From the NCBI RefSeq assembly GCF_900324465.2, contig NC_046623.1:18257221-18321220 (forward strand): 64,000 nucleotides of DNA, in the 5' to 3' direction. Positions 1 through 11,535 of this stretch are shown in pieces. Under the pieces are notes generated by a model. The model had not been told where the DNA came from. It searched no databases and saw nothing but the letters and a program-made list of their open reading frames with translations. Position 1 is the stretch's first letter; every line of letters begins with the position of its first letter. A program made the position numbers and the translations under genes. This DNA comes from Anabas testudineus (lineage: Eukaryota; Chordata; Actinopteri; Anabantiformes; Anabantidae).

Positions 1-110
1 CACAGCTTTTCGCTTAATGCGCCTTTTAGTCCGGAGCTTTATATGAGAAACGAGTGAACTTAGACCATTTAATGACAGTGCGCCGTATCGCGCGGAAATA
101 CGGTCAGTTT
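1..110. repeat. Fragment of a dispersed fish repeat
   Basis: The stretch has the phrases 'gcgccttttagtccgg' and 'gcgcggaaatacggt'. These resemble the ends of a DNA-transposon-derived repeat that is common in teleosts (the 'gcgccttatagtccgg ... ggaaaatacgg' type, from memory). It is cut by the window edge. I cannot name the family with confidence. Confidence 0.35.
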
Positions 111-221
111 ATTACCTTGGCTATATTTCCTGATCTGTAATGTGCTGAATTATCTGATCACATGATGGTTTGTAGATCTGTGAAAAGGTGTGGAGCCTGA
201 CTGAAGGGGGTGGGGTGGGGA

Positions 222-290
222 ATAGTCCAGAGAACTACCTGTACAGGTGAAACAAAATGAACAAGCAGGCTAATCTAACCAGTTCTAACA
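222..290 (-). pseudogene. Relic of a seventh hpgd-like unit (exon 2 / intron 1 junction)
   Basis: The segment 'aactacctgtacaggtgaaa' matches, with one difference, the exon 2 acceptor of every hpgd-like gene to the right, for example around 6404-6423. A second block, 'ctaatctaaccagttcta', follows in the right order and spacing and matches intron 1. No exon 1, 3, 4, 5, 6 or 7 is visible nearby, and the expected exon 1 position is occupied by LINE and repeat sequence. I read it as the stub of an older array member destroyed by insertions. The match is short, so chance or independent decay is possible. Confidence 0.45.
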
Positions 291-640
291 GAGGGGCTCA
301 TATGTCCCCAGCTTTTACCTTCCTCTGTTCTAGTTCACTAGTTCAGACCTTCTGTCATTTCCATCTATTTAAAGCACTTTTCTCCAGCAGATGTCGCCAA
401 AGTAGTGATTCAAATGTTTCCAAACAGGGAACCATGTTCTCAATCAATTACTTCAGTTGGTTCCTCCTGGAACCCTCCAAGATAAACGGCCCCTCCTCTG
501 TGAGTTGTCTCTCTGCAACACTCGCAGTGTTTTTTGTTCTTTTGCAGGTGATCTCCTCCTTTACCAACCTCTTCCTTCTCTTTTAAGTCTCTTTTTGGTG
601 TCACTTTATTTGTTACTTTGCTCCGTTTTGTTCGGCGCCA
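291..640. other. Stretch without a recognised gene
   Basis: The stretch is pyrimidine-rich on the plus strand, with many ctt/tct runs. Open frames here are short and have no recognisable domain. It may be the decayed 5' part of the L2 element that follows. Confidence 0.4.
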
Positions 641-2360
641 ATCAAGAGCGCAATTCACCTGGTGGCCACGTGAGGACGCCAACTTCACTCATTCAACTCC
701 CGAACTTCATTACCCAGAGTGCCTTGCGCCCTTCACCTTTTTCATACAACACAGTTTCTCTCTCTCCCAAACTTTACATCCTCCATCTCCACCTGTCATC
801 TTTTGTTGGAACCTCTCACTCCTGATCTGTTTTCTTCTCTTGTGTCTGCTACCCTACCCCCACCACAGGTCCTCTCTTCCCTCGACACAGCCACTGACAG
901 ATTCTGCACTACACTTTTAACTAGTCTGGGTAGTCTCTGCCCTCTGTCTTCGAGGCCTGCCTGTACATCAGCTCCTAATTCATGACTCACTGATCAGATC
1001 TGTGAACAATGCACCATGCTCAGCAGTGCTGAGAGGAAGTGGCCCCAATTCACCATCTGCTCTAGCAGAATATCAGAGCCTGTTGGTGTTGTTTTCTCAC
1101 AGCGTCACTAAGACAAAAACAGAGTACTACCTGGACAAACTCAGCAGTTATCTGCTGATGACTTTGCTATCTTCTTTACGATGACGGTGGCCTCTATGAG
1201 CTCTCAGTCCTCTCGTTCAAACAGACATCCTAACAGCGCATTGTTTGTCCCGTTTGCCGCTCTGACTGAGGATGATGCATCCACCCTCCTCTCAAACTAT
1301 CCTACCACCTCCACTCTCCTTCAAACAACTGCATCCACACTAACTCCAGTTATTATACAAATCATATACACGTATCTCACAACACGCTCTGGCTTGGCTT
1401 AAGTTAATTTGTATAGCACCAAATCATAAGTTATCTCAAGGCACTTCACAAAATAAAGTCAGAACCTTAAAAATTCATTGAGAGAACCCAACAATCCCCC
1501 TTGAACAAGCACTGGGCGACAGTGAAGAAGAAAAACTCCCTCTAATGGAAAAAACCTCAAGCAGAACCAGGCTCCGGGTGGACAGCCATCTACCTCGACC
1601 GGTTGGGGTGAGTGGACTGTAGAGAGCGAAGAGGATAGTAGACAATTACAAGCAACATATAGGGCATGATCAGGAAGAATGCCAGTAGCTTCTTTGCGCA
1701 ACCAGCCAGTAGAATCTGGAACATTCAACCCTACCTTTGTATCATACAACACAACTCATTGTTCAGGCTCTGGTCATATCTTGTCTTGACTACTGCAGTG
1801 TCTTACTGACAGAGTTACCAGCTGCACCATCAAACCTCCAGATGATCCAAAATGCAGCAGCACATCTAATTTTTGATCATCCAAAAATGACAGATGTTAC
1901 ACCACTTATCAGATCTCTGCACTGGCTTCCTGTAGCTGCTGCATCAAAGCCCTGACCCTGCTCACCTCAAAAGCACTGACCTACCTGAACTCCAGCATCA
2001 AGGTCTACAATCCCTCCCATCTGCTGTCAGTTGATGGCATCTTGTTGTCCCCTCACCTCACCTCGCCTCAAAAGACCCCAGGATAAACTTTTTAGTTCAG
2101 TGTTTCCATGATGGAATGACCTACCCACGTCTGCACGCTCAGCAGCATCACTCCCGATTCTTAAAAACCTGCTGAAAACAGAACTTTTTTGCAATTTTCT
2201 CTGCACTTAAATCTTAAATAAAATAAACTCTTGCACTTTCACCTCATGAAGTGAAAACAGCTCTTCCTAGAGCACTTTACTTTACTTTACTCCTTGGCTC
2301 AGATATTTTGCCTTGTACCTTTGTTGTAAGTTGCTTTGGAAAAAGGCGTTAAAATATTGG
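641..2360 (+). mobile_element. Degenerate L2-clade LINE fragment
   Basis: Positions 1245-1345 encode a decayed segment like the L2 linker before the reverse transcriptase ('PFAALTEDDASTLL'). Positions 1740-1950 encode the reverse-transcriptase thumb region, with the motifs 'ALVISCLDYC', 'IQNAAAHLIF' and 'PLIRSLHWLPVAA', which are typical of fish L2 elements. The 3' end at about 2290-2355 ('gtaagttgctttggaaaaa') matches the usual L2 tail just before the terminal repeats. The catalytic palm is missing. Another repeat (1402-1735) interrupts it, and several stops and frame changes show that it is old and dead. Confidence 0.7.
1402..1735 (+). repeat. Short interspersed repeat nested in the L2 fragment
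   Basis: It begins 'ttgtatagcaccaaatca' and contains 'caagcactgggcgacagt' and 'cgaccggttggggtga', which I recognise as a very common teleost repeat of about 300 bp. I do not know its family name. Truncated heads of the same repeat occur in intron 4 of genes A, B, D, E and F (near 4419, 8551, 20098, 24485 and 28450). One also lies in reverse orientation near 47605-47650. Confidence 0.6.
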
Positions 2361-3055
2361 TCTTTCTCCTGTACTTATGGGGTTTTCTGTGATGACTCCG
2401 GTTTTCTCCCACAGTCAAAAAATATTCATGTTTATATGTTCATTGGAAATTTATAAATACAAGTATTTCAAGAACATCTGCTCCAGCGGGAACAAAAACT
2501 AAGCATAGGGGAGCTACTGTGCAAGTCTGTACCTGTCTTTGCATAGAATTTGACTGATTCTCGGAAGAATTTGAAAATGACTTCTTCCAGTGTCGGCCCT
2601 AAGATATCACTTAAAGATAACTTTAAAGATACTCAAAATATGTTAAACTAGAGAATATAACATACAGACACATCACGTAGACTAGAGGAGGACAAGTTTC
2701 ATAGTTTTTCTTATATCTGCTTGAAAATCTCATCTAGAGGACGTTGGTAGATAATAGGCTTGCTCGAGATAAAAAAGTTCAGTGCAGATTTAATCACTGA
2801 TGATCAGCAGATGAGCAAAAATACTCTGACATCATCAATATGTAGGGAATGAGAACGTGCTGAGACAAGGCAGCTGCAGAGTTTAAGCTGACACTGAGTC
2901 AGTGATTTTAAGTTTGGATAAAGCTACACTTAAAACCTAAAAGTCAGAAATTTATATTGATAATCGAGTCATGTCCCATTTACTGATTTGTTGCATTGGA
3001 GAACAACTACAGACTAGATTGTCCTGATAGTAGAACAACAGAATATTAATATACC
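2361..3055. other. Intergenic stretch, no gene seen
   Basis: This is AT-rich unique-looking sequence with short ORFs only. A short block near 2396-2425 ('actccggttttctcccacag') resembles a fragment of a widespread fish repeat. I see nothing else. Confidence 0.4.
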
Positions 3056-3663
3056 AGTCAATACAATGACACCCTATAGTCAGGACACAAAATGACTTGT
3101 GTAGTTTTTAATTTTTAAATCCAAACATTTACTGCTGTAGCAAAAGCACAGATTAATTACAATAAATGAATAACAGGAGAAGATGTAAAAGGATTATGTT
3201 TAAAACAGCCAACAGCTTAAACCTTACAACATATTTTAGCTGAAACTTAAGGCTATAAGATGTAACGTCTGGTGAATATTTATTAGTAGAAATATGTTGT
3301 ATTTGGTTAGAACAGCCTCACAGTGGCGAAAAGATATTTACCTAGACACAATCAGAGAATCTAAGTGAGTTCTACTTGATTAGTCGGCTCAGCTTGTCAT
3401 TTATTTTAATTTCATATTAACGTCTAATATCTGAATAGCAGCACAAAAAGTAATGGAGCCTAAATGACAAAAAAAGTCTAAAGGAACAAGGAGAATGAGA
3501 CCAGGGCAGAGCAGAGTGGATTGAGTTTGAGCTTCCTAGTAGTAGCATATTGTAACTTTAAGTGATTTTTTTATGTTTATATTTCACATTAAAGCACTTA
3601 GAAACATTGCAGCTGTAATTATAGGATTCAGTCTGACGGTTGTTACAGTATGATTCTTCAACA
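3056..3663. other. Left edge of the hpgd-like tandem duplication (3' flank of gene A)
   Basis: Homology to the 3' flanks of the other copies starts at about 3060: 'gacaccctatagtcagg' corresponds to the same position near 7121, 11270, 18035, 23243 and 27370. It is patchy and more diverged than among the other flanks. The last part, from about 3590, is close to the rest ('gaaacattgcagctgtaatt'). Confidence 0.6.
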
Positions 3664-6600
3664 CTACATTGATGGAAAAGTGATGTATTTATTTTCTTTT
3701 TGGAGAATCATCAGGGCCTCTCCATTCTTTGTTTCATCTGTCACCAGCTCGAGGATGAACTCAGCTACTTCCGACGGGCTGAAACAAAACGGTAGAGTGA
3801 TGTTAATGAAAATGCAGACACACTTGTTCATCATGTCCCAAATAGTGGAAATTATTCAACAGAAAACAGAACAAAATGTCGATTTTGTGATTCTTAATAG
3901 CAACTTTACTGAAAGGACCCAAGGAAAAACTCACGTTAGTATCATAGCAGCTTCTTTATATTTGCTGACTAGTTTCTCTCCTAAGTGGGAGAATTGTCCC
4001 ATTCTGGATGTGGAGATGGAGATGAGCTGAGTTTGGACAGGACCTGGGCAAATGGCATTGAACCGTATCCCGTAGCCTGATGCAGTTGAAGCAGCCTAGT
4101 AGCAAATCATGTGTTAGTTAATTAACTCAAATATATGAATTTAAACAAACTTCTCCTTCTGACCTTCATGTGTCCAACACTGTGTCTGTACTTGTTTCGA
4201 CTGCAGCTACACAGATAAGAGTTCATCTTCTTAGAGTTTCTTACCGCCATAGCTCGAGTGAAGCCGACAACGCCGTGCTTGGTGGCCGTGTAGACAGGAA
4301 AGCTCTCCACAGGAAAGATGCCTAAAGCATGTGTTATATCAGTCAAAATAAAGTTTGAGCTGTTGGTATCCTGCAAAATACCTCTCTACAGTTTTTTTTA
4401 GAGTTTCATATTTTTTTTTGCACCAAATCACAACAAAAAGCATCTCAAAGAACCTTTAAGGTACAATATAGAGAATTATATGGAAAACATACACTCAGTG
4501 GCCACTTTATTAAGTACATTTGTATAATCTAATACAATCTAACACAGCTGTGAATATCATTAAATTAATATGACTTGACTTGTCTTTTGTCTTTATTGCC
4601 TTGTCATATTCACCTATACAGTGATTCACATCAGTTAACAAGCCCATCAAGTCCAAAATGTAGGTGATGGATAGTAAATGACACACAGCTGCCTTCAGAG
4701 ACTCTGTCAATAATCTACAGTAATAAAAATAATAAATCTGAAACACATCTGGAGCCTGTTGTTACCTGCAATGGATGCTGTGTTGATGATGACTCCTCCT
4801 CGACCACCAGTCAACTTGTTCATGTGCTCCATCGCTGTGTATGTGCCCCTGATAACACCCAGCTACAATAAAGAATGAATTAAACAGGAAGCGTCACCTA
4901 CTTCATACTTTTTTTTCTCCTAAACATTGGAAATGAATATACGTCCTCACCAGGTTTATGGAGACAGTTTTCTCCCAATCATTCTCATCCAAAGTGCCGG
5001 CATTGTTGCACACAATGTCGATTCCTCCAAAGGTTTCTATGGTTTTCTGAAAGGCAGCTTGAAAACAGGGAGAAGAAAAAGAGTTTTACAGTGTTTAAAG
5101 TGAAAGTTTACTTTAAAAACTGCAATGACTACAGCCAATGGCCAACAAACACACATGTTCTTCATGTGCTTGAGAAGAAAAAACTCTCCATTGCAATTTA
5201 GAAAGCAACCAGAAAACATAACAGAAGCTCAGTCGTGACCAACAACAGTAGAAACAAACAAGAGGGGAGTCTTTGACAACATGAGCAAGCAGAACCTTGG
5301 AGGTTGAGGAGTAGAGGTGTCATTTCATGCATTCACGGGAACACTGGTATAATTTTTTTCATCATAAAACATAATGTAATTTCACAATGTCAATAACAAA
5401 GAGATGCCATGACGTAGGATGTATTTATGTTACCTAGCACATACAGCATGAGAGCAGCGTGTCAGCCTCCAATGACGGTTTGAAAAGGAAAGGAAGCTAA
5501 AAAGGAAGCTACTTCAATAGAATGGAGGTTTTCCCAGGAAGATTCCTCCTCGAGTGCACATGTGCACAACAAAAGACTGCAGACAGCTGAATTAGGGAGA
5601 GATCATCGTGGAGCCTCATTTCCACAAACTCTGACTGAAAATCTAAGTACTTTTAGTGAATGTCCACTTTTATTCTGGGACTTAGTCTATTTCTCTGCTC
5701 CCCTCCTGCAGCTACACTTACAAAAATAAAAAAACATCAAAAGTGAAATCTGCATGTCTGTGCAGATTTTCAGTAGGTTTCTTAAGTGCATGTAAACGCT
5801 GTTCCCTGACTAATGTGTGTTGTTATTGACTGAAAGCCAGCTGCAATTATTCATCAATATTTTATTGAATTGTGTTCTGAATCTTTGTACTGAGTAAACA
5901 GTTCTAAGAAGTGAGTAGAAGAGAGAATATGACATAAAGATTCAGATGCAGTAAGTGGATCAACTGAACCTGTCAGCCATGATGGTGATATTGTGAACAT
6001 AATGTGAACATTATATTAAGCACTAGTTCTGTTTCATGCTGTATTTCTTTAATTACATAATTGTTGGTGACATATTTAAACTTGTCTGTTCAGGACATAA
6101 AGTTCCGTTTACAGTAGGACTGGACTTTTTGTAACGTTAGTTATAAGCTCAAGAGAACTGATAAATGCCACAAACGTTCCTGTTTGATTTACCACAGTTT
6201 CTTTTCAATTGTCTGTATGAGGCTCAGTGTGAGTCTCAGAGACAGATATACGTGTGTGTGTGTGTGTGTGTGTGTGTTTTTTTACCTTTAATGTGTTCGT
6301 CTGACGTAACATCACATCTCAGGAACAGTGTCCTGTCTTGTCCGTATTGTTTATTGAGGTCTTTCATTACACTCTTTGCTACAGGTTCATTCACATCCAA
6401 GAGGACTACCTGTACAGGTGAAATACACACCTGTTAGATCTTACATGAAGATACAGGTTAACCTAAGCAGTTCTATAATAAATAATTTTCTAAGGTTATG
6501 AGATCTAATTCAATTAGTTTTGATTTCACATAATCAGCATTTTGAAAACTGTTGTTATTGGTAAATTCAAACTGTTTCATGTGAAATTAAGACGTGTAAC

Positions 6601-6791
6601 TCGTCTTTAATCTAATCTCACACTTTTAACTGTGGCAAACACAAATCACACAAATATTATATTTAGTTATGCTGCAGCCATAACATGCAAAACTTTACCT
6701 TGGCCCCGTTATGTAGAAGAGTTTCTGCTATTGCTTTTCCGATTCCCATTGCTGCTCCAGTCACTACTGCAACTTTACCATTTAAAGCCAT
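3664..6791 (-). CDS. hpgd-like gene A: 15-hydroxyprostaglandin dehydrogenase [NAD(+)]-like
   Basis: Coding exons (minus strand, 5' to 3'): 6699-6791, 6286-6409, 4951-5057, 4766-4862, 4245-4321, 3935-4095, 3664-3778. All introns are GT-AG. They join to 774 nt and 257 aa with no break. Short-chain dehydrogenase/reductase motifs are in order: 'TGAAMGIG' cofactor loop near residue 11, 'LLDVN' with the NAD-selecting Asp, 'NNAG', active-site Ser in 'NTASIAG', and catalytic 'YTATKHG'. 'GFTRAMA' and 'ICPGPVQT' follow as in HPGD. The exon plan and sequence resemble HPGD (human about 266 aa), the cytosolic enzyme that oxidises the 15-hydroxyl of prostaglandins with NAD+. Substrate in these fish paralogues is inferred. 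Intron 5 is only 149 bp because sequence present in B, C and E is deleted. Confidence 0.87.
4411..4735. repeat. Composite repeat remnant in intron 4 of gene A (also in B and E)
   Basis: A head of the 'gcaccaaatcacaac' repeat is followed by 'cactcagtggccactttatta', the end of another very common fish repeat. The same composite sits at the same place in B (8551-8866) and E (24485-24801). It is partly replaced in D and absent from C. It therefore predates the duplication of these units. Confidence 0.55.
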
Positions 6792-7403
6792 TTCTGCTGC
6801 TCAGTAAGAAGAGAGGAGGAAGAAAGCTGTGTGATCTCTGCAGAAAATACTCAACTGAGGAAGGTGCTACTAATGTGACACCACCTCTAAACCTTTTGGG
6901 TGGTGTCAGACAGAACAGGAAGGTAAATGAACAGCTGCAATAAATACACAATGAAAAGGTTCTGAAGTGACTGGGAAATTTGGGACTGAAACAACTGAAG
7001 CAACAACAAGATGAGGTGTAAATGTATTTATTGTTATGTAAAGACTAGATTTGCATGATTGTATGTGACAGAATGATTTTATTTAATGAGACCTTTAAGA
7101 TGGAAACACGTGAAACAGTGACACCCTATGGTCGATACACAAAATGACATCTGTAGTTTTCAATTTTTAAACAAATTATATTTCATGTTTAAATAATCGA
7201 CACATGTAGTGCAGCAGCAAATGCACTGATTAGTTAACAGTAAATGAACACAAGATTAAGGTGCAAGTTATATTTTATTTTCTGTGCATTTTGTAGCTTT
7301 CAGTGATTTTTTATGTTTATATCTCACATTAAAGCACTGAGAAACATTGCAGCTGTAATTACAGGATTCAGCCTGACGGTTGTTACAGTATGATGCTTCA
7401 ACA
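6792..7403 (-). promoter_or_regulatory. Intergenic spacer A/B: promoter side of A and 3' flank of B
   Basis: The spacer is 612 bp. The part next to A's start codon (about 6792-6960) is strongly conserved before A to E and should hold the 5' UTR and core promoter. A possible AATAAA for gene B lies on the minus strand at 7027-7032, so B's transcript may end only about 240 bp before A's start codon. Equivalent signals lie at 11175-11180 (C), 17942-17947 (D), 23150-23155 (E) and 27279-27284 (F). Confidence 0.5.
6876..6908. promoter_or_regulatory. Conserved inverted repeat upstream of gene A
   Basis: Perfect 10-bp arms, 'tgacaccacc' and 'ggtggtgtca', are separated by 13 bp, about 85-117 bp upstream of the start codon. 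The same element lies before B, C, D and E. It could bind a dimeric factor or fold in the 5' UTR; function is inferred. Confidence 0.5.
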
Positions 7404-10365
7404 CTACATTGATGGAAAAGTGATGTATGTCTTTTCTTTTTGGAGAATCAGGAGGGCCTCTCCATTCTTTGTTTCATCCGTCATGAGCTCGAGGACGCTC
7501 TCGGCTACTTCAGATGGGCTGAGACAAAAAGGTAGAGTGATGTTAATGAAAACACAGACACACTGTTGTTCATCATGTCCCAAATAGTGGAAATTATTCA
7601 ACAGAAAACAGAACAAAATGTAAAACATGTGAGATTTAATTAGCAACTTTAATGACAGGACACAAGCAAAGACTCACGTTAGTATCCCAGTAGCTTCTGT
7701 AAATTGGCCGACTAGTTTCTCTCCTAAGTGGGAGAATTGTCCCAGTCTGGATGTGCAGATGGAGAGGAGCTGAGTTTGGACAGGACCTGGGCAAATGGCA
7801 TTGAACCGTATCCCGTAGCCTGATGCAGTTGAAGCAGCCTAGTAGAGGACACACAGAAGTAGGCCTCAGCTGAAATGATGGTCTGTGGCCTCTTGGGTTG
7901 TTCACAGTTCAAGTGTAACGTGGGGGTTTGATATTTGCTGGTTGAATCACTCTTAGTGAGAATAAAGAGCAGGATGGAGACTGTGTAGATAATCTTCTAT
8001 TATCTGCTAGTTCACCACACTTCAAGAACAAGACTTTATTAACCATCCAGAAACCAGGAGCTCTTGTAAATAAGTGAACAGTTTAAATATAAGGTTGTAG
8101 CTGTTATAATTATAAATGTTTTAGCAAATCATGTGTTAGTTAATTAACTCAAATATATGAATTTACACAAACTTCTCCTTCTGAAGAAAACAAGAACAGA
8201 CACAGTGTTGGACCAATGGAGGTCATGGGTCCAACACTGTGTCTGTACTTGTTTTGACTGTAACTACACAAATAAGAATTAAGCTGTAATAAGCTGTCAA
8301 ACTACAGCCCTGAAATCACCTGATGATGTGAGTCTGGACATAATCTTTATCAAGAGTTCATCTTCTTAGATTTTCTTACCGCCATAGCTCGAGTGAAGCC
8401 GACAACGCCGTGCTTGGTGGCCGTGTAGACAGGACAGCTCTCCCCAGGAAAGATGCCTAAAACATGTGTTATATCAGTCAAAATGAAATTTGAGCTGTTG
8501 GTATCCTGCAAAATACCTCTCTACAGTTTTTCAGTTTCACATTTTTTTTTGCACCAAATCACAACAAAAAGCATCTCAAAGAACCTTTAAGGTACAATAT
8601 AGAGAATTATATGGAAAACATACACTCAGTGGCCACTTTATTAAGTACATTTGTATAATCTAATACAATCTAACACGGCTGTGAATATCATTAAATTAAT
8701 ATGACTTGACTTGTCTTTTGTCTTTATTGCCTTGTCATATTCACCTATACAGTGATTCACATCAGTTAACAAGCCCATCAAGTCCAAAATGTAGGTGATG
8801 GATAGTAAATGACACACAGCTGCCTTCAGAGACTCTGTCAATAATCTACAGTTGTAAAAATAATAAATCTGAAACACATCTGGAGCCTGTTGTTACCTGC
8901 TGTGGATGCTGTGTTGATGATGACTCCTCCTCGACCACCAGTCAACTTGTTCATGTGCTCCATCGCTGTGTATGTGCCCCTGATAACACCCAGCTACAAT
9001 AAAGAATGAATTAAACAGGAAGCGTCACCTACTTCATACCTTTTCCTCCTAAACATTGGAAATGAATATACGTCCTCACCAGGTTTATGGAGACAGTTTT
9101 CTCCCAATCATTCTCATCCAAAGTGCCGGCATTGTTGCACACAATGTCGATTCCTCCAAAGGTTTCTATGGTTTTCTGAAAGGCAGCTTGAAAACAGGGA
9201 GAAGAAAAAGAGTTTTACAGTGTTTAAAGTGAAAGTTTACTTTAAAAACTGCAATGACTACAGCCAATGGCCAACGAGCACATATGTTCTGCATGTGAAT
9301 GAGAAGGAAAAATTTAGAAAGCAACCAGAAAACATAACAGAAGCTCAATCGTGACCAACAACAGTAGAAACAAACAAGAGGGGAGTCTTTGACAACATGA
9401 GCAAGCAGAACCTTGGAGGTTGAGGAGTAGAGGTGTCATTTCATGTATCCATGGGAACACTGGTATAATTTTTTTCATCATAAAACATAATGTAATTTTA
9501 CAATGTCAATAACAAAGAGATGCCATGACGTAGGATGTATTTATGTTACCTAGCACATACAGCATGAGAGCAGCGTGTCAGCCTCCAATGACGGTTTGAA
9601 AAGGAAAGGAAGCTAAAAAGGAAGCTACTTCAATAGAATGGAGGTTTTCCCAGGAAGATTCCTCCTCGAGTGCACATGTGCACAACAAAAGACTGCAGAC
9701 AGCTGAATTAGGGAGAGATCATCGTGGAGCCTCATTTCCACAAACTCTGACTGAAAATCTAAGTACTGTTAGTGAATGTCCACTTTTATTCTGGGACTTA
9801 GTCTATTTCTCTGCTCCCCTCCTGCAGCTACACTTACAAAAATAAAAAAACATCAAAAGTGAAATCTGCATGTCTGTGCAGATTTTCAGTAGGTTTCTTA
9901 AGTGCATGTAAACGCTGTTCCCTGACTAATGTGTGTTGTTGTTGACTGAAAGCCAGCTGCAATCATTCATCAATATTTTATTGAATTGTGTTCTGAATCT
10001 TTGTACTGAGTAAACAGTTCTAAGAAGTGAGTAGAAGAGAGAATATGACATAAAGATTCAGATGCAGTAAGTGGATCAACTGAACCTGTCAGCCATGATG
10101 GTGATATTGTGAACATAATGTGAACATTATATTAAGCACTAGTTCTGTTTCATGCTGTATTTCTTTAATTACATAATTGTTGGTGACATATTTAAACTTG
10201 TCTGTTCAGGACATAAAGTTCCGTTTACAGCAGGACTGGACTTGTTGTAACGTTAGTTATAAGCTCAAGAGAACTGATAAATGCCACAAACGTTCCTGTT
10301 TGATTTACCACAGTTTCTTTTCAATTGTCTGTATGAGGCTCAGTATGAGTCTCAGAGACAGATAT

Positions 10366-10432
<67 letters not shown>

Positions 10433-10939
10433 CCTTTAATCTGTTCATCTGACCCAACATCACATCTCAGGAACAGAGTCGTGTCTTGTCCGTATTGTTT
10501 ATTGAGGTCTTTCATTACACTCTTTGCTACAGGTTCATTCACATCCAAGAGGACTACCTGTACAGGTGAAATACACACCTGTTAGATCTTACATGAAGAT
10601 ACAGGTTAACCTAGGCAGTTCTATAATAAACCATTTGTTAAGGTTATAAGATGTAATTCAGTTAGGTTTGATTTCACATAATCAGCATTTTGAAAACTGT
10701 TGTTATTGGCAAATTCAAACTGTTTCATGTGAAATTAAGACGTGTAACTCGTCTTTAATCTAATCTCACAGTTTTAACTGTGGCAAACACAAATCACACA
10801 AATATTATATTTAGTTATGCTGCAGCCATAACATGCAAAACTTTACCTTGGCCCCGTTATGTAGAAGAGTTTCTGCTATTGCTTTTCCGATTCCCATTGC
10901 TGCTCCAGTCACTACTGCAACTTTACCGTTTAAAGCCAT
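7404..10939 (-). CDS. hpgd-like gene B: 15-hydroxyprostaglandin dehydrogenase [NAD(+)]-like
   Basis: Coding exons (5' to 3'): 10847-10939, 10434-10557, 9080-9186, 8897-8993, 8380-8456, 7678-7838, 7404-7518. They sum to 774 nt and 257 aa, uninterrupted, with standard splice sites. All SDR motifs are present: 'TGAAMGIG', the Asp after the second strand, 'NNAG', Ser in 'NTASTAG', and 'YTATKHG'. Compared with A, the region after 'QTQL' differs ('[12 protein letters not shown]', then '[11 protein letters not shown]') and so does the C-terminus ('[12 protein letters not shown]', '[10 protein letters not shown]'). These are parts of the fold expected to shape the substrate pocket and dimer face. Intron 2 begins next to the longest TG tract of the array. 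Intron 5 keeps a segment otherwise seen only in F. Confidence 0.87.
8187..8255. repeat. Near-perfect hairpin in intron 5 of gene B
   Basis: Two 26-base arms at 8187-8212 and 8230-8255 are reverse complements with one mismatch, around a 17-base loop. The right arm is the ancestral sequence seen once in the other copies ('tccaacactgtgtctgtact'). The left arm is an inverted extra copy found only in B. Confidence 0.8.
10368..10427. repeat. TG microsatellite beside exon 2 (six copies in the array)
   Basis: About 30 GT units lie a few bases inside intron 2. The same tract, of different length, lies at 6252-6277 (A), 17159-17192 (C), 22524-22553 (D), 26654-26683 (E, with an AC half before the GT half) and 29659-29674 (F, short and interrupted). 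Confidence 0.95.
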
Positions 10940-11535
10940 TTCTGCTGCTCAGTAAGAAGAGAGGAGGAAGAAAGCTGTGTGATCTCTGCAGAAAATACTC
11001 AAATGAAGAAGGTGCTACTAATGTGACACCACCGCTAAACCTTTTGGGTGGTGTCAGACAGAACAGGAAGGTAAATGAACAGCTGCAATAAATACACAAT
11101 GAAAAGGTTCTGAAGTGACTGGGAAATTTAGGACTGAAACAACTGAAGCAACAACAAGATGAGGTGTAAATGTATTTATTGTTATGTAAAGACTAGATTT
11201 GCATGATCGTATGTGACAGAATGATTTTATTTAATGAGACCTTTAAGATGGAAACACGTGAAACAGTGACACCCTATGGTCGATACACAAAATGACATCT
11301 GTAGTTTTCAATTTTTAAACAAATTATATTTCATGTTTAAATAATCGACACATGTAGTGCAGCAGCAAATGCACTGATTAGTTAACAGTAAATGAACACA
11401 AGATTAAGGTGCAAGTTATATTTTATAATTTTAAGTGATGTTTTATGTTTATATCTCACATTAAAGCACTGAGAAACATTGCAGTTGTAATTACAGGATT
11501 CAGCCTGACGGTTGTTACAGTATGATGCTTCAACA
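10940..11535 (-). promoter_or_regulatory. Intergenic spacer B/C: promoter side of B and 3' flank of C
   Basis: The spacer is 596 bp and closely resembles the A/B spacer. It includes the 10-bp inverted repeat at 11024-11056 and an AATAAA for the minus strand at 11175-11180. Confidence 0.5.
11024..11056. promoter_or_regulatory. Conserved inverted repeat upstream of gene B
   Basis: It has the same 10-bp arms as before gene A, with one loop substitution (g for t). Confidence 0.5.
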
